From assembly GCA_003255065.1 (NCBI GenBank), contig QAOA01006328.1, positions 4,878 through 68,877 on the forward strand: a stretch of DNA of 64,000 nt. Reading direction: 5' to 3'. This document shows positions 11,284 through 22,084 of the stretch, one piece after another. Every line of letters begins with the position of its first letter. The stretch's first letter is position 1. The stretch is from Cercis canadensis (Eukaryota > Streptophyta > Magnoliopsida > Fabales > Fabaceae). The notes under the pieces were generated by a model. That model was not told the origin of the DNA, made no database searches, and was given only the letters and a program-made list of their open reading frames with translations. The position numbers were made by a program, and so were the translations under genes.

Positions 11284-11384
11284 CGTGTTGGCAATAACTT
11301 GCATAAACTGCATTATTGACCACTCCATACTGATCCAGTTCATAATCACAAACTTTTAGTTCAATATCAATGAATCTGCTCATT
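11284..11384 (-). pseudogene. Captured exon of ALT-type acyl-ACP thioesterase (hotdog motif)
   Basis: The exon is bounded by an acceptor (TTTTGCAG) and a donor (CACG then GTGAGA) on the - strand. It encodes [20 protein letters not shown] then VYASYCQHG, the signature of the ALT thioesterase family ([21 protein letters not shown]), containing the conserved hotdog-fold D-x-x-G-x-V-x-N-x-x-Y motif with the catalytic Asp. The residue context is unmistakable. The plastid transit peptide exon is missing. It is one of two exons from the same donor gene (with 10820-10958). Confidence 0.85.
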
Positions 11385-11789
11385 CTGCAAAATGACAAGG
11401 GAAATGAGTATACCCTGCCAGTGATATCATAAACTAAGTGTGAGTGCTTGAGAAGGTTAAGATTATCTAATATGATTTGAAGATTCAGTGAATTGCCATT
11501 CTCATTGCCATAAACTCATCCAAAATAATAACAGCAATGCAATGCAACATTAGTGCAAAGCAGTCATCAAGACTTAAAAAATGGTAGAATTGAATAAGAC
11601 ACCAAAAGCAAAGAATACAAGAGACAAACAATCACAATCAACGTCATTTATAAAAATACATTTTCAAAGCAAGCTGAAAATAACAGAGTTATCAAATTGG
11701 AATATAATAACCATGATCCATATCCAGGGCAAGTGACATATTCAACATCAAGCAACAAAAAATAAATCAGAAAAAACAAGATAACAACT

Positions 11790-11873
11790 CTCTAGACATC
11801 AATTTGAGTTCAACAACAAGGGCTGTAGCTGTCTTCTCGATCCTATGAGCAATTTGAACAGGATTCATTCAAG
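11790..11873 (-). pseudogene. Captured fragment of chloroplast chaperonin 60 beta
   Basis: The - strand reads NPVQIAHRIEKTATALVVEL then KLMSRE, close to the plant CPN60-beta (RuBisCO large-subunit-binding protein beta) segment NPVQITRGIEKT-x-KALV-ELK-MSKE in the equatorial domain. An acceptor (ATTGCAG) precedes it. The two codons before Asn (Gly-Ala in the family) have become a stop and a Met, and the TRG tripeptide is changed to AHR, so the piece is decayed. It lies on the same strand as its neighbours. Confidence 0.75.
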
Positions 11874-12310
11874 CTGCAATAACCTACAAAAGGAAAATGC
11901 ATATGCCAGCAGAGCTTCTATGTTAACACCTCATGAATTACCATAAACACCTAGTAAATTCTATACTAGTGGTCAACTGGTCATCGTGGCAATATATCCC
12001 AAATCCTTTTTCCTCCAGCAGGCAATATTTACTCTCATCAAATCCAACATTAAGCAAATCTAACCACATTCAATAAACAGCTAAGACTGTTTTGGAACCT
12101 GTACATATGTCTAAGCAGTCAGTATTTCAATCTATGATCCTCACCAAAACACGGGAAACATAAAAGCTTCAAGTTAATTTTCTAGCTTATCTTCCCAAAA
12201 TTATTATCCTAAAACTCAACTTCCATGTTCCCCATGCCTATCAATTGAGTTTGGCATTGTCAAGCTATATGTCCATGTTCCCAAAACAGAAATATATTCT
12301 GTTTAAGTAC

Positions 12311-12430
12311 ATTCCTTCCTTGCACATCCTCTGCTCTTAAACGGATCTTCCTGAAGGCATGGTCCTCATCTTTCTGAAGATCCGCAAGGGAGATCTCAAA
12401 GACTCTATGTTTAAGTCCTTCAGATGCAAT
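12311..12430 (-). pseudogene. Captured exon of 40S ribosomal protein S3a
   Basis: A 40-codon open exon on the - strand reads [20 protein letters not shown] then [20 protein letters not shown]. This is the highly conserved N-terminal region of plant RPS3a (eS1), where the family has [40 protein letters not shown]. The acceptor (CATAACAG) is intact, and GTACTT directly after the exon could act as a donor. No other RPS3a exon was found, so it is a single captured exon. A second copy is at 19719-19838. Confidence 0.85.
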
Positions 12431-13252
12431 CTGTTATGGTGAATATGGTTAAAAAAAATTATGAGCATTCCATATTCAAGAAGCAAATGTACCAATGACT
12501 ATGCTGGGGTGTTTTGATATGAAACCATGAGCAAGTAAAACTAAACGTGACAAAGATCAACAAGAAATTATCAGCATGACGATGCTGAAAGATATGTTTA
12601 ATTCATTTCTCCAACTTGTATGAGTAGGAACCTACACTTGCTGTTTGATTACCACCTTATTATATCATCTCGTTTAAGTTATGTTATGAAAAGTAGAACT
12701 TAATGCAACCCAGACCAACCAGAAAAGGGGAGAATAATAATCTCCAGAACCAACACCAAATGGATCGATGCATAAGTCCAAACTCAAATATGCATAATAT
12801 AAGGACTTTCCCCCACAAGGTCATTAGAGATGGGAAGACCGGCAATAATTAAAAAGAAGACAGGATGCATCAAATCAAAGCTTAGCCACAGGGTATCTGG
12901 AACTTCTCAGACATAATAGACCAAACCATCATATCCAGAGAAATTTCAGTATTTTGACACACTAATTCTTCAACAAGCAATTTATGGTAGGCAAAAGTGT
13001 TTCAAAAGCCAGAATCGACAATACAAATTCCATAACTTTGAGAAAATATTAGCAGTGACGCCTTGAAGAATAATAACAAATAAATTGGATCCAACAACAA
13101 CGCCAGTTGAGTTTTACTTCAAATATATTCTGAGGTATTACTCCAGGAATATCAACAAAAGAAAGCTAGTCATATTACTGTGCTTAAATGAAAAGCTCAA
13201 GAACACATAATATAATTGAAAAAAAAAGAAAGAAGATGAAGCACCAAACTAC

Positions 13253-13368
13253 CTTTTCTATAGCAATTCAATCTCCAACATCAAATGTAGGAAACATTGA
13301 CAACGAAGGAATGTACTTCCGCTCGGCCACGAATGACCGAAACGCAAGCGATTTTGCAAGTGCAATTT
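13253..13368 (-). pseudogene. Captured exon of plastid type I signal peptidase (Plsp1/TPP)
   Basis: On the - strand, after an acceptor (CTAAGCAG), the frame reads [20 protein letters not shown] then [13 protein letters not shown], a TGA stop, then IAIEK and a donor (AAAAG then GTAGTT). This matches thylakoidal processing peptidase / plastidic signal peptidase 1, including the PSLSMYPT box that carries the nucleophilic Ser; the stop replaces the Arg of DVGDR (CGA to TGA). It is the most upstream fragment on the - strand. The sequence at 13370-13680 may supply its 5' region. A second copy is at 20664-20779. Confidence 0.8.
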
Positions 13369-13690
13369 CTGCTTAGGAGCTGCACTTTTCGCTCGGATCT
13401 GAGCTACCAGTTGAAATCCCCGAGAAAAAAATCCACAATCCATCATCCGAAACCACATTCACCAAATTTCACGCACACAAAGAGGCAGGTTACTTTTGGG
13501 GGTTTTGGTTCTACTGTAACTGTTTTGGCCGAGGCTCACCGACGCTGCGAGGGGTGGGGGGTTTGCTGGCGGTAACAAGGAGACGAGGTTGGCGGAGGCT
13601 GGCAGTGGCAGGGGACGAGAGACTGAGAAAAGGGAGACTGAGTGTCAGGGAAAGAGGGGATCGAGAGAGGGAGAGGAATTTTTGGGGGTT
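13369..13690 (-). other. GC-rich upstream region of the captured-exon unit
   Basis: This stretch is distinctly more GC-rich than its surroundings and, read on the - strand, lies upstream of the first captured exon. It could be a captured 5' exon/promoter region. ORFs on both strands (for example + strand 13297-13575) are by-products of its composition. No core promoter motif could be fixed with confidence. Confidence 0.35.
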
Positions 13691-13911
13691 TAGTTTAAAA
13701 ATTAAAAAAAATTGTTAGAAAGGGTGCGGTTTGAATTTTTAGAACCTAACGGTATATTCCGTACCGGTGGAATTTTTAAAAAAAACTTATTTTATATATT
13801 CCAACAGTAAATAAATTTCGTTTAAATTTTTATAAAATATAAATTGTTGGAATTTTTAAAAAATTCTAATGGTATTTTATTTTGTTAGAAAACAGGCTTT
13901 TTCTTGTAGTG

Positions 13912-14391
13912 GAAATAGAATGATGAGATATTGTTGTTGTTGAATGCCAAAACGTTACTGCACTAATCTTCTCATAGCTTGGTTGTGAGCTTGTGTTTAT
14001 CTTTTTTTCACCTGTTCAGTTTACTTTACATGTAATTTGTGCTGATTAACAGTGGAACAACTAGGAATATTTGAAGACATTCTTGATTGTTTCTATATGG
14101 TTGAACCTCGTATTGGAGGTATTTGCTAGGAGTTGCAAGAACTATATTAGCTATATTTCTTTTATTACATGGCTAATGAGGTCATGATAAGTAAAAATTT
14201 GTACACTGTTATGTGTAGATCTTGTTTATCTCTATCTACTTCTTGCTCTTTTTGTTTTTCTTCTTTGGTAACTTCCATGTGCTAAAATTTAGAATGCCTG
14301 TAGAAATCCTGTGATTCTATGTATTTGTGTGAAATTTTGAATTCCTAGAATGTTCAAGTTTTAGAGGAGACTCTGCCCAATTTTTATTTAT
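13912..14391. other. CACTA-1 internal sequence between CACTA-2 and the telomere-like tract
   Basis: AT-rich non-coding DNA. Compared with its second copy (21323-21831) it lacks about 20 bases near 13932, one of the clearest indels between the two copies. No gene was recognised. Confidence 0.4.
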
Positions 14392-14719
14392 GTTTAGGGT
14401 TAGGATTTAGTAGTTACATTTAGGGGTTTAGGGATAAAAGGGTTAGGATTTAGAATTTAGGATTTAGGAGTTTAGGGGTTTAGGGTTTAAGAGTTAGTGT
14501 TTAATGTTTAGTGTTCAAGGGTTAAGGTTTAGGGGTTAAGGGGTTAGTGTTTAGGGGTTAAGGTTTTAGGGGTTTGGATTTAAGGGTTAAGGTTTAGAAT
14601 TTAGGGAGTTAGGAGTTTAGGGTTTATGGATTTGGGGTTTAGGGGTTAGGGATTTAGTGTTTAAGAGTTTGGGGTTTGAGGTTTAGGGCTTAATGTTTTA
14701 GGGGTTTGGGTGTTTGGCA
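14392..14719 (+). repeat. Degenerate telomere-like (TTTAGGG) tract, left part
   Basis: About 330 bases consist almost entirely of variants of TTTAGGG, the plant telomeric repeat (GTTTAGGGTT, TTTAGGATTTAG, GGGGTTTAGG), G-rich on the + strand. It is interrupted by the LTR element at 14725 and continues at 19375-19447. Degeneracy shows it is an old interstitial tract, or a telomere-like minisatellite inside CACTA-1, and not a functional telomere. Confidence 0.8.
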
Positions 14720-14724
14720 GTTGG

Positions 14725-16294
14725 TGATGTGGATTTTTATACCGGCAAGTATACCGGGTCACACAAGTAATATAATGATAAGTAAAGTATCGTTCCCACG
14801 AGAATTAAGGCTAGCAACTACTAATTTCACCAATAATGGTTCTATTTGGACAGATCGATGATTTAAGAATGACTAATTAACTAAATCTAGAAAATAAAGC
14901 AAGAACAATTTAATAACAATTAAACTAAGAAATTGACAATGAACAAAAGAAGGTTAGGGGTTGATTTCACTCAAATTTGAATCTGGTTACTTCATAGACA
15001 AAATAACCTTTGAATCACTGAAGAATAAGTTATTCTAATTACAAATCCTTTGTTGTTGGCCAATTTCCCTAATTTAATTGAACTCAATCCCTTAGAGAAA
15101 CAATCCTCCCTATTCCAATTAATTGCCCAATTCCTTGGTACAATTAACTTCTCTAGGTGATTAAGCTCTAGAAAATTAATTCAATACCACATAAATTAAG
15201 TTATCTATTCCTAAATTAACTTGATTTATGGTAGAGATTACAAGAGCACACACATGTCTTACCATCCCTAGCATCAACATGAGTCAATAAATCATTCAAA
15301 TGATTGCCAAACATTCAAAAGCATTAAGAACGGTAAAATCTACTCCAACCAATAGATTTGAATCAAAATAACATTAATCAACAGCAAAGCTTCATCAAAA
15401 TATGAGCTACATCAATCCCTAACTAAGAAAGTTTAACTACACATATTTAAACCAGAAAAATAGAGAAATGGAAGACAAGATGGAATCAGAAAAACTCATT
15501 CTCATGAATTCTTTCAATGGGTTGATCTTCTATCTTGCTCTTCTTCAACCCCTTAGGGTTGGGCTGCTGCCTCTGGCTCAGAATCGTGCCTCTGGATGTC
15601 CCAAAAGACAGAGCTCCCTTTTTTCTCCTTTTAGATGCATATAAATACAATTCTAAATCTAGGGTTTCACCTTCAGAAGCTCGAACACGGCCTAGACACG
15701 GCTGTGTTCACTTATGGTGGCTAGGCGTATTCTTAAGGTGCTCTCTAAACTGCCAACATGGCCCGAAACACGGCTGCGTTGCTTCTTCATTCTTGGCCGT
15801 GTTCATTAGTGAGCTGAGGCAGGCATTCTGGAGCTACAACACGGGCATGGACACGGCCATGTCTTGGCCGTGTCCCTTTTATAGACTTCAATTGCTTTTG
15901 ATTCCTCTGCCTCTTAGGATTAATTAGCCATCAAAATCACTTAATTTGGACTTAAGATGAGTAAGTTATGCCCAAATCTCTTCATAAAGGTCCAAACCCG
16001 ATTCCAAGATATCGGTTCTGATTTCTGGGTTAAATTTGACCCACTAAATGTTTGAATTAGCCTTGGAGGTTTGAATAAAAGTTGTAGATAATCCTCTTAG
16101 CTTTTCTACAAGGTAAAATTCACCATTTTTAGACATCAAGAACTAAAAATATACCCAAAATACAGAAATAGTATCAAAAACCTGATAACACAAATATTGG
16201 GGTTAAATACCATGTTTAAAGCAAATTGTGCTCAAATCTAAGTAAGAATCCATTGATAAAATATGGAACTTAACGACATAAAAAGCACATATCA
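14725..16294 (-). repeat. LTR (3' LTR of the - strand element)
   Basis: It is 1570 bases, adjacent to the polypurine tract, and closely matched by 17812-19369. It contains several ACACGGCC / GGCCGTGT segments near 15670-15880. A 130-codon ORF (15535-15927) falls inside it but is broken in the sister LTRs, so it is not a gene. Confidence 0.85.
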
Positions 16295-16310
16295 AATACC
16301 CCCACACTTA
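16295..16310 (-). other. Polypurine tract
   Basis: Read on the - strand, TAAGTGTGGGGGTATT directly abuts the LTR start (TGATATGTG), the position and composition required for plus-strand priming. Confidence 0.75.
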
Positions 16311-17787
16311 AGCTATTGCTTGTCCTCAAGCAATTCAAATCAAAACAAGTCTCCCTACAAGCTCTATCCCTGGGAAAACAGTTTAGTTCAAATAAGTTTA
16401 TGCTATGTACTTTACCCTAAAGCTGCATTAATAAGTTCCTTTACTCAGCTCATGAACCTAGTTAATTGAACCACAGAATTGTCTTAGCACCCCTCTATAT
16501 CTGAATGGAATTACCTTGTACTTATTACTATGATCTAAACCTGATAGAAATGCAAAGTATGCTACTAATTTTTTTTCCTTGCATAGTTGGGGGTCCTAGG
16601 ATGTGGTGTCCGGTCATTACTTGTGACCCACATTCAACTAGTTATGCTTTATTGGCATGCTCATATCCTTCTCCAGTTTCAAACACAGAAAGTAGAGGAG
16701 CATAGCCCCACTATGCTCAAAATAGCTACTCAAATAATTTTTTTTTTTATATAAGAAATGAAAACATAGGGTATTATCCATATCAGACATTCAGGGTTAA
16801 CTACTACAAAGTTGTATTTCAATGTCCCAAATCCACTGAACCTAAGTGGTTACCTCATAATGCAGCTAGCTAAAAGGCAAGATACCAAGCAAAAATAATC
16901 AAATACAGCACAAAAAAATAAAATTCCCAGAAATATCACTTCAAGAGTACAATATCCTAGTTCGAATTACTTCACACATTTACAACCTGTTCAGTTCATG
17001 CATCATGTGAAAGCACAAGTTCAAGCATAGATATATACCCCCCCCCCCCACACTTAAGTTATACATTGTCCTCAATGTATGAAAAGTTAAATAAATGGAC
17101 AGGTACTCCCTGAGTGGAGAGGTTCTTTATGTTCTGAACAAGTGAGGGTGACATCCCGGTGATTCGAAAGGTGAGACGTGCATCAGGTCGTGTTCTGAGT
17201 CTGGACATGGGCGTGTCAGAGATGATTTCATTATGGGTAAGAGACATGGCCTCAACACGACCGTGTCATAGCCATGTTCGCCAAATGATCTTTCTATAAG
17301 GCACACACAGGGGTCTAACATGCTCGTGTTTCAGACTGTGTTCCGCATTTTGAGCTTACAGTGAGGCCAGCGCCCAGCACCAGCATGGCCGAGAACCTCT
17401 TTGTTTACACACTTAAAACAAATTTAACTTAGGGAGAGTTAAAACAAAGAATAACAAACCTTAACTAACAAAAAAAAAGAAGACAAAAACAAAGCTATTG
17501 CAATATGCAAAGAAAGAAACAAGTTACTAAGATAAAAACAAAATGACAAGTAAAAGAGAAAGGATAAAGAGCTTGGGTTGCCTCTCAAGAAGCGCTTGTT
17601 TTATAGTCTGCAGCCTGACTATCTCTGGAAAGTACCTCGCAAATAACAAAATTCAATGTAAGATCAGTAGTTTAGAGAAATAGAAATCAATAAACAACAA
17701 GCTATTTGAATCAGATTAACTAACAAAAAATTAAAAACCAAACTAGAGCCTCATTGATTACTATTGATATTGCTAAAACACCGTTAA
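16311..17787 (-). other. Internal region of the LTR element, non-coding
   Basis: There is no gag, protease, reverse transcriptase or integrase similarity in any frame. It contains a second tract at about 17036-17056 (C run then CACACTTAAG on the +, so AAGTGTGGGGG on the -), followed by a CATTGTCCTCAATG stretch that resembles the true polypurine-tract border. It is a remnant or spacer typical of deletion derivatives. Confidence 0.65.
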
Positions 17788-17805
17788 TCCCCGGCAACGG
17801 CGCCA
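17788..17805 (-). other. Primer binding site for tRNA-Asp
   Basis: The + strand reads TCCCCGGCAACGGCGCCA, which is the 3' end of plant tRNA-Asp including CCA. The - strand is therefore an 18-nt perfect primer site, 6 bases from the LTR end at 17812. This fixes the element on the - strand. Confidence 0.85.
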
Positions 17806-17811
17806 AAAACT

Positions 17812-19369
17812 TGATGTGAATTTTTATACCGGCAAGTATACCGGGTCACACAAGTAATATAATGATAAGTAAAGTATCGTTCCCACGAGGATTAATGCTA
17901 GCAACTATCAATTTCACCAATAATGGTTCTATTTGGACAGATCGATGATTTAAGAATGACGAATTAACTAAATCTAGAAAATAAAGTAAGAACAATTTAA
18001 TAACAATTAAACTAAGAAATTGACAATGAACAAAAGAAGGTTAGGGGTTGATTTCACTCAAATTTGAATCTGGTTACTTCATAGACAAAATAACCTTTGA
18101 ATCACTGAAGAATAAGTTATTCTAATTACAAATCCTTTGTTGTTGGCCAATTTCCCTAATTTGATTGAACCCAATCCCTTAGAGAAACAATCCTCCCTAT
18201 CCCAATTAATTGTCCAATTCCTTAGTACAATTAACTTGTCTAGGTGATTAAGCTCTAGGAAATTAATTAAAGATCACATAAACTAAGTTATCTATTCCTA
18301 GATTAACTTGATTTATGGTAGAGATTACAAGAGCACACACATGTCTTACCATCCCTAGCATCAACATAAGTCAATAAATCATTCAAATGATGGCCAAGCA
18401 TTCAAAAGCATTATGAACAGTAAAATCTACTTCAACCAATAGATTTGAATCAAAATAACATTAATCAACAGCAAAGCTTCATCAAAATATGAGCTACATC
18501 AATCCCTAACTAAAAAAGTTTAACTACACATATTTAAACCAGAAAAACAAAGAAATGGAAGACAAGATAGAATCAGAAAAACTCATTCTCATGAATTCTT
18601 TCAATGGGTTGATCTTCTATCTTGCTCTTCTTCAACCCCTTAGGGTTGGGCTACCGCCTCTGGCTCAGAATCGTGCCTCTGGATGTCCCAAAAGACGAAG
18701 CTCCCTTCTTTCCCCTTTTAGATGCATATAAATACAATTCTAAATCTAGGGTTTCACCTTCAAAAGCTCGAACACGGCCTAGACACGGCCGTGTTCACTT
18801 ATGGTGGCTGGGCGTGTTCTGAAGATGCTCTCTGGACTGCCAACATGGTCGGAAACATGGCCGTGTTGCTTCTTCATTCCTGGCCGTGTTCATTAGTGAG
18901 CTGAGGCAGGCATTCTGGAGCTACAACACGGGCATGGACACGGCCATGTCCCTTTTATAGACTTCAATGGCATTTGATTCCTTGCCTCTTAGGATTAATT
19001 AGCCACCAAAATCACTTAATTTGGACTTAAGATGAGTAAGTTATGCCTAAATCTCTTCATAAAGGTCTAGACCCGATTCCAGGATATCGGTTCTTATTTC
19101 TGGGTTAAATTTGACCCAATGAGTTTCCGAATTAGCCTTGGAGGTCTGAATGAAAGTTGTAGATAATCCTCTTAGCTTTCCTACAAGGTAAAATTCACCA
19201 TTTTTAGACATCTTGAACTAAAAATATACCCGAAATACAAAAACAATGTCAAAAACCTAATAACACAAATATTGGGGTTAAGTACCATGTTTAAAGCAAA
19301 TTGTGCTCAAATCTAAGTAAGAATCCATTGATAAAACATGAAACTTAACGACATAAAAATCACATATCA
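17812..19369 (-). repeat. LTR (5' LTR of the - strand element)
   Basis: It is 1558 bases, beginning TGATGTG and ending CACATATCA on the + strand. It differs from the sister LTR by point changes and short indels (for example a missing GTCTTGGCC stretch near 18950). Confidence 0.85.
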
Positions 19370-19374
19370 GTTGG

Positions 19375-19447
19375 GGTTAAGAGTTTGGGGTTTAGAGATT
19401 AGGGTTAAGGTTTAGAATTTTGGTTTAAGGTTTAGGATTTAGGTTTG
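19375..19447 (+). repeat. Telomere-like tract, right part
   Basis: It resumes the TTTAGGG-variant sequence directly after the LTR element, showing that the retrotransposon inserted within the tract. Confidence 0.7.
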
Positions 19448-19511
19448 ACTTTAAGATTACTACTTTTATTGTTTTAACATTTTCATTGGTTTTATTTAAA
19501 TTGTGTGACAG

Positions 19512-19713
19512 ATGTCAGACCACCCGAGATGGTCATCTCCCATTTCCTATAGTTGGGCTATTATCCAGGAGGGACAGAGGTAAGGTTGTTGCTAGGCTTT
19601 CTTAGACCGAGTCAGCTTTGTCTATGTTCATGCTGAACCCGGGGTTGGTGCGTACCTCGTCGCCCACTGCCACAGGGGAGGGGTTTCTAAGGAGCCGCAA
19701 CCCTAGGCTCTGC
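19512..19713 (+). pseudogene. CACTA-1 ORF fragment (truncated first copy)
   Basis: After an acceptor (TGTGACAG) the frame opens MSDHPRWSSPISYSWAIIQE. It corresponds to 26875-27076 of the second copy, where it leads into the Transposase_24 remnant. It is cut at the N at 19714, so the truncation is an assembly seam and not a biological end. Confidence 0.5.
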
Positions 19714-19718
19714 NGTAC

Positions 19719-19838
19719 ATTCCTTCCTTGCACGTCCTCTGCTCTTAAACGGATCTTCCTGAAGGCATGGTCCTCATCTTTCTGAAGATCCGCAAGGGAG
19801 ATCTCAAACACTCTATGTTTAAGTCCTTCAGATGCAAT
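19719..19838 (-). pseudogene. RPS3a captured exon, second copy
   Basis: The same 40-codon exon as 12311-12430, with the acceptor intact and only minor base differences. It abuts the N seam. Confidence 0.8.
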
Positions 19839-20663
19839 CTGTTATGGTGAATATGGTTAAAAAAAAATTATGAGCATTCCATATTCAAGAAGCAAATGTA
19901 CCAATGACTATGCTGGGGTGTTTTGATATGAAACCATGAGCAAGTAAAACTAAACATGACAAAGATCAACAAGAAATTATCAGCATGACGATGCTGAAAG
20001 ATATGTTTAATTCATTTCTCCAACTTGTATGAGTAGGAACCTACACTTGCTGTTTGATTACCACCTTATTATATCATCTCGTTTAAGTTATGTTATGAAA
20101 AGTAGAACTTAATGCAACCCAGACCAACCAGAAAAGGGGAGAATAATAATCTCCAGAACCAACACCAAATGGATCGATGCATAAGTCCAAACTCAAATAT
20201 GCATAATATAAGGACTTTCCCCCACAAGGTCATTAGAGATGGGAAGACCGGCAATAATTAAAAAGAAGACAGGATGCATCAAATCAAAGCTTAGCCACAG
20301 GGTATCTGGAACTTCTCAGACATAATAGACCAAACCATCATATCCAGAGAAATTTCAGTATTTTGACACACTAATTCTTCAACAAGCAATTTATGGTAGG
20401 CAAAAGTGTTTCAAAAGCCAGAATCGACAATACAAATTCCATAACTTTGAGAAAATATTAGCAGTGACGCCTTGAAGAATAATAACAAATAAATTGGATC
20501 CAACAACAACGCCAGTTGAGTTTTACTTCAAATATATTCTGAGGTCTTACTCCAGGAATATCAACAAAAGAAAGCTAGTCATATTACTGTGCTTAAATGA
20601 AAAGCTCAAGAACACATAATATAATTGAAAAAAAAAAAGAAAGAAGATGAAGCACCAAACTAC

Positions 20664-20779
20664 CTTTTCTATAGCAATTCAATCTCCAACATCAAATGTA
20701 GGAAACACTGACAACGAAGGAATGTACTTCCGCTCGGCCACGAATGACCGAAACGCAAGCGATTTTGCAAGTGCAATTT
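20664..20779 (-). pseudogene. Plastid signal peptidase captured exon, second copy
   Basis: The same exon as 13253-13368, including the TGA that replaces the Arg of DVGDR. The shared stop shows it predates the divergence of the copies. Confidence 0.75.
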
Positions 20780-21831
20780 CTGCTTAGGAGCTGCACTTTT
20801 CGCTCGGATCTGAGCTACCAGTTGAAATCCCCAAGAAAAAAATCCACAATCCATCATCCGAAACCACATTCACCAAATTTCACGCACACAAAGAGGCAGG
20901 TTACTTTTGGGGGTTTTGGTTCTACTGTAACTGTTTTGGCCGAGGCTCACCGACGCTGCGAGGGGTGGGGGGTTTGCTGGCGGTGACAAGGAGACGAGGT
21001 TGGCGGAGGCTGGCAGTGGCAGGGGACGAGAGACTGAGAAAAGGGAGACTGAGTGTCAGGGAAAGAGGGGATCGAGAGAGGGAGAGGAATTTTTGGGGGT
21101 TTAGTTTAAAAATTAAAAAAAATTGTTAGAAAGGGTGCGGTTTGAATTTTTAGAACCTAACGGTATATTCCGTACCGGTGGAATTTTTAAAAAAAACTTA
21201 TTTTATATATTCCAACAGTAAATAAATTTCGTTTAAATTTTTATAAAATATAAATTGTTGGAATTTTTAAAAAATTCTAATGGTATTTTATTTTGTTAGA
21301 AAACAGGCTTTTTCTTGTAGTGGAAATAGAATGATGAGATATAGTTCTTAGCCTTGCATCATTGTTGTTGTTGAATGCCAAAACGTTACTGCACTAATCT
21401 TCTCATAGCTTGGTTGTGAGCTTGTGTTTATCTTTTTTTCACCTGGTCAGTTTACTTTACATGTAATTTGTGCTGATTAACAGTGGAACAACTAGAAATA
21501 TTTGAAGACATTCTTGATTGTTTCTATATGGTTGAACCTCGTATTGGAGGTATTTGCTAGGAGTTGCGAGAACTATATTAGCTATATTTCTTTTATTACA
21601 TGGCTAATGAGGTCATGATAAGTAAAAATTTGTACGCTGGTATGTGTAGATCTTGTTTATCTCTGTCTACTTCTTGCTCTTTTTGTTTTTCTTCTTTGGT
21701 AACTTCCATGTGCTAAAATTTAGAATGCCTGTAGAAATCCTGTGATTCTGTGTATTTGTGTGAAATTTTGAATTCCTAGAATGTTCAAGTTTTAGAGGAG
21801 ACTCTGCCCAATTTTTATTTATGTTTAGGGT

Positions 21832-22079
21832 TAGGATTTAGCAGTTACATTTAGCGGTTTAGGGATAAGAGGTTTAGGATTTAGGAGTTTAGGGCTTTAG
21901 GGTTTAAGAGTTAGTGTTTAATGTTTAGTGTTCAAGGGTTAAGGTTTAGAATTTAGGGAGTTAGGAGTTTAGGGTTTATGGGTTTGGGGTTTAGGGGTTA
22001 GGGATTTAGTGTTTAAGAGTTTAAGAGTTTGGGGTTTGAGGTTTAGGACTTAATGTTTTAGGGGTTTGGGTGTTTGGAG
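21832..22079 (+). repeat. Telomere-like tract, second copy, left part
   Basis: TTTAGGG variants as at 14392-14719 but about 80 bases shorter, showing copy-number change in the repeat between the two versions. Confidence 0.75.
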
Positions 22080-22084
22080 GTTGG

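Larger units (their letters stand above)
9319..13911 (-). mobile_element. Nested CACTA element CACTA-2 carrying captured host exons
   Basis: It begins CACTACAAGAAAATTC and ends TTTTTCTTGTAGTG, a clean pair of CACTA termini. Both ends have subterminal GTTGGAATTT / TTCCAAC arrays (about 9340-9620 and 13745-13890), a different vocabulary from CACTA-1, so this is a separate family. The flanking triplets are AAA (left) and GAA (right), an imperfect target duplication. Instead of transposase it holds exon-like fragments of several unrelated host genes, all on the - strand and several with intact splice junctions. It is therefore non-autonomous and a transduplicating (Pack-CACTA-like) element. Its right-hand 1.6 kb is repeated at 19715-21322. 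Confidence 0.8.
14725..19369 (-). mobile_element. Non-autonomous LTR retrotransposon (Athila/Tat-like), complete
   Basis: Two LTRs (14725-16294 and 17812-19369) start TGATGTG and end CACATATCA on the + strand and enclose about 1.5 kb. A perfect 5-bp target duplication GTTGG flanks the element (14720-14724 and 19370-19374). The primer site and polypurine tract place it on the - strand. The internal region has no gag or pol ORF, so it must be mobilised by a relative. The tRNA-Asp primer site and the GAGGACAATG...AAGTGTGGGG motif fit the Athila/Tat side of Ty3/gypsy. The LTRs differ from each other at scattered positions, so the insertion is not recent. Confidence 0.85.
19715..21322 (-). mobile_element. 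Right-hand part of CACTA-2, second copy
   Basis: It ends TTTTTCTTGTAGTG at 21322 like the first copy. The left terminus is missing because the copy begins at the N seam. Confidence 0.8.

Noticed and set aside
15535-15927. 130-codon ORF, the longest in the LTR region
   Set aside because: It lies wholly in an LTR, and the corresponding sequence in the three other LTR copies is interrupted or shifted, so it is not a conserved gene.
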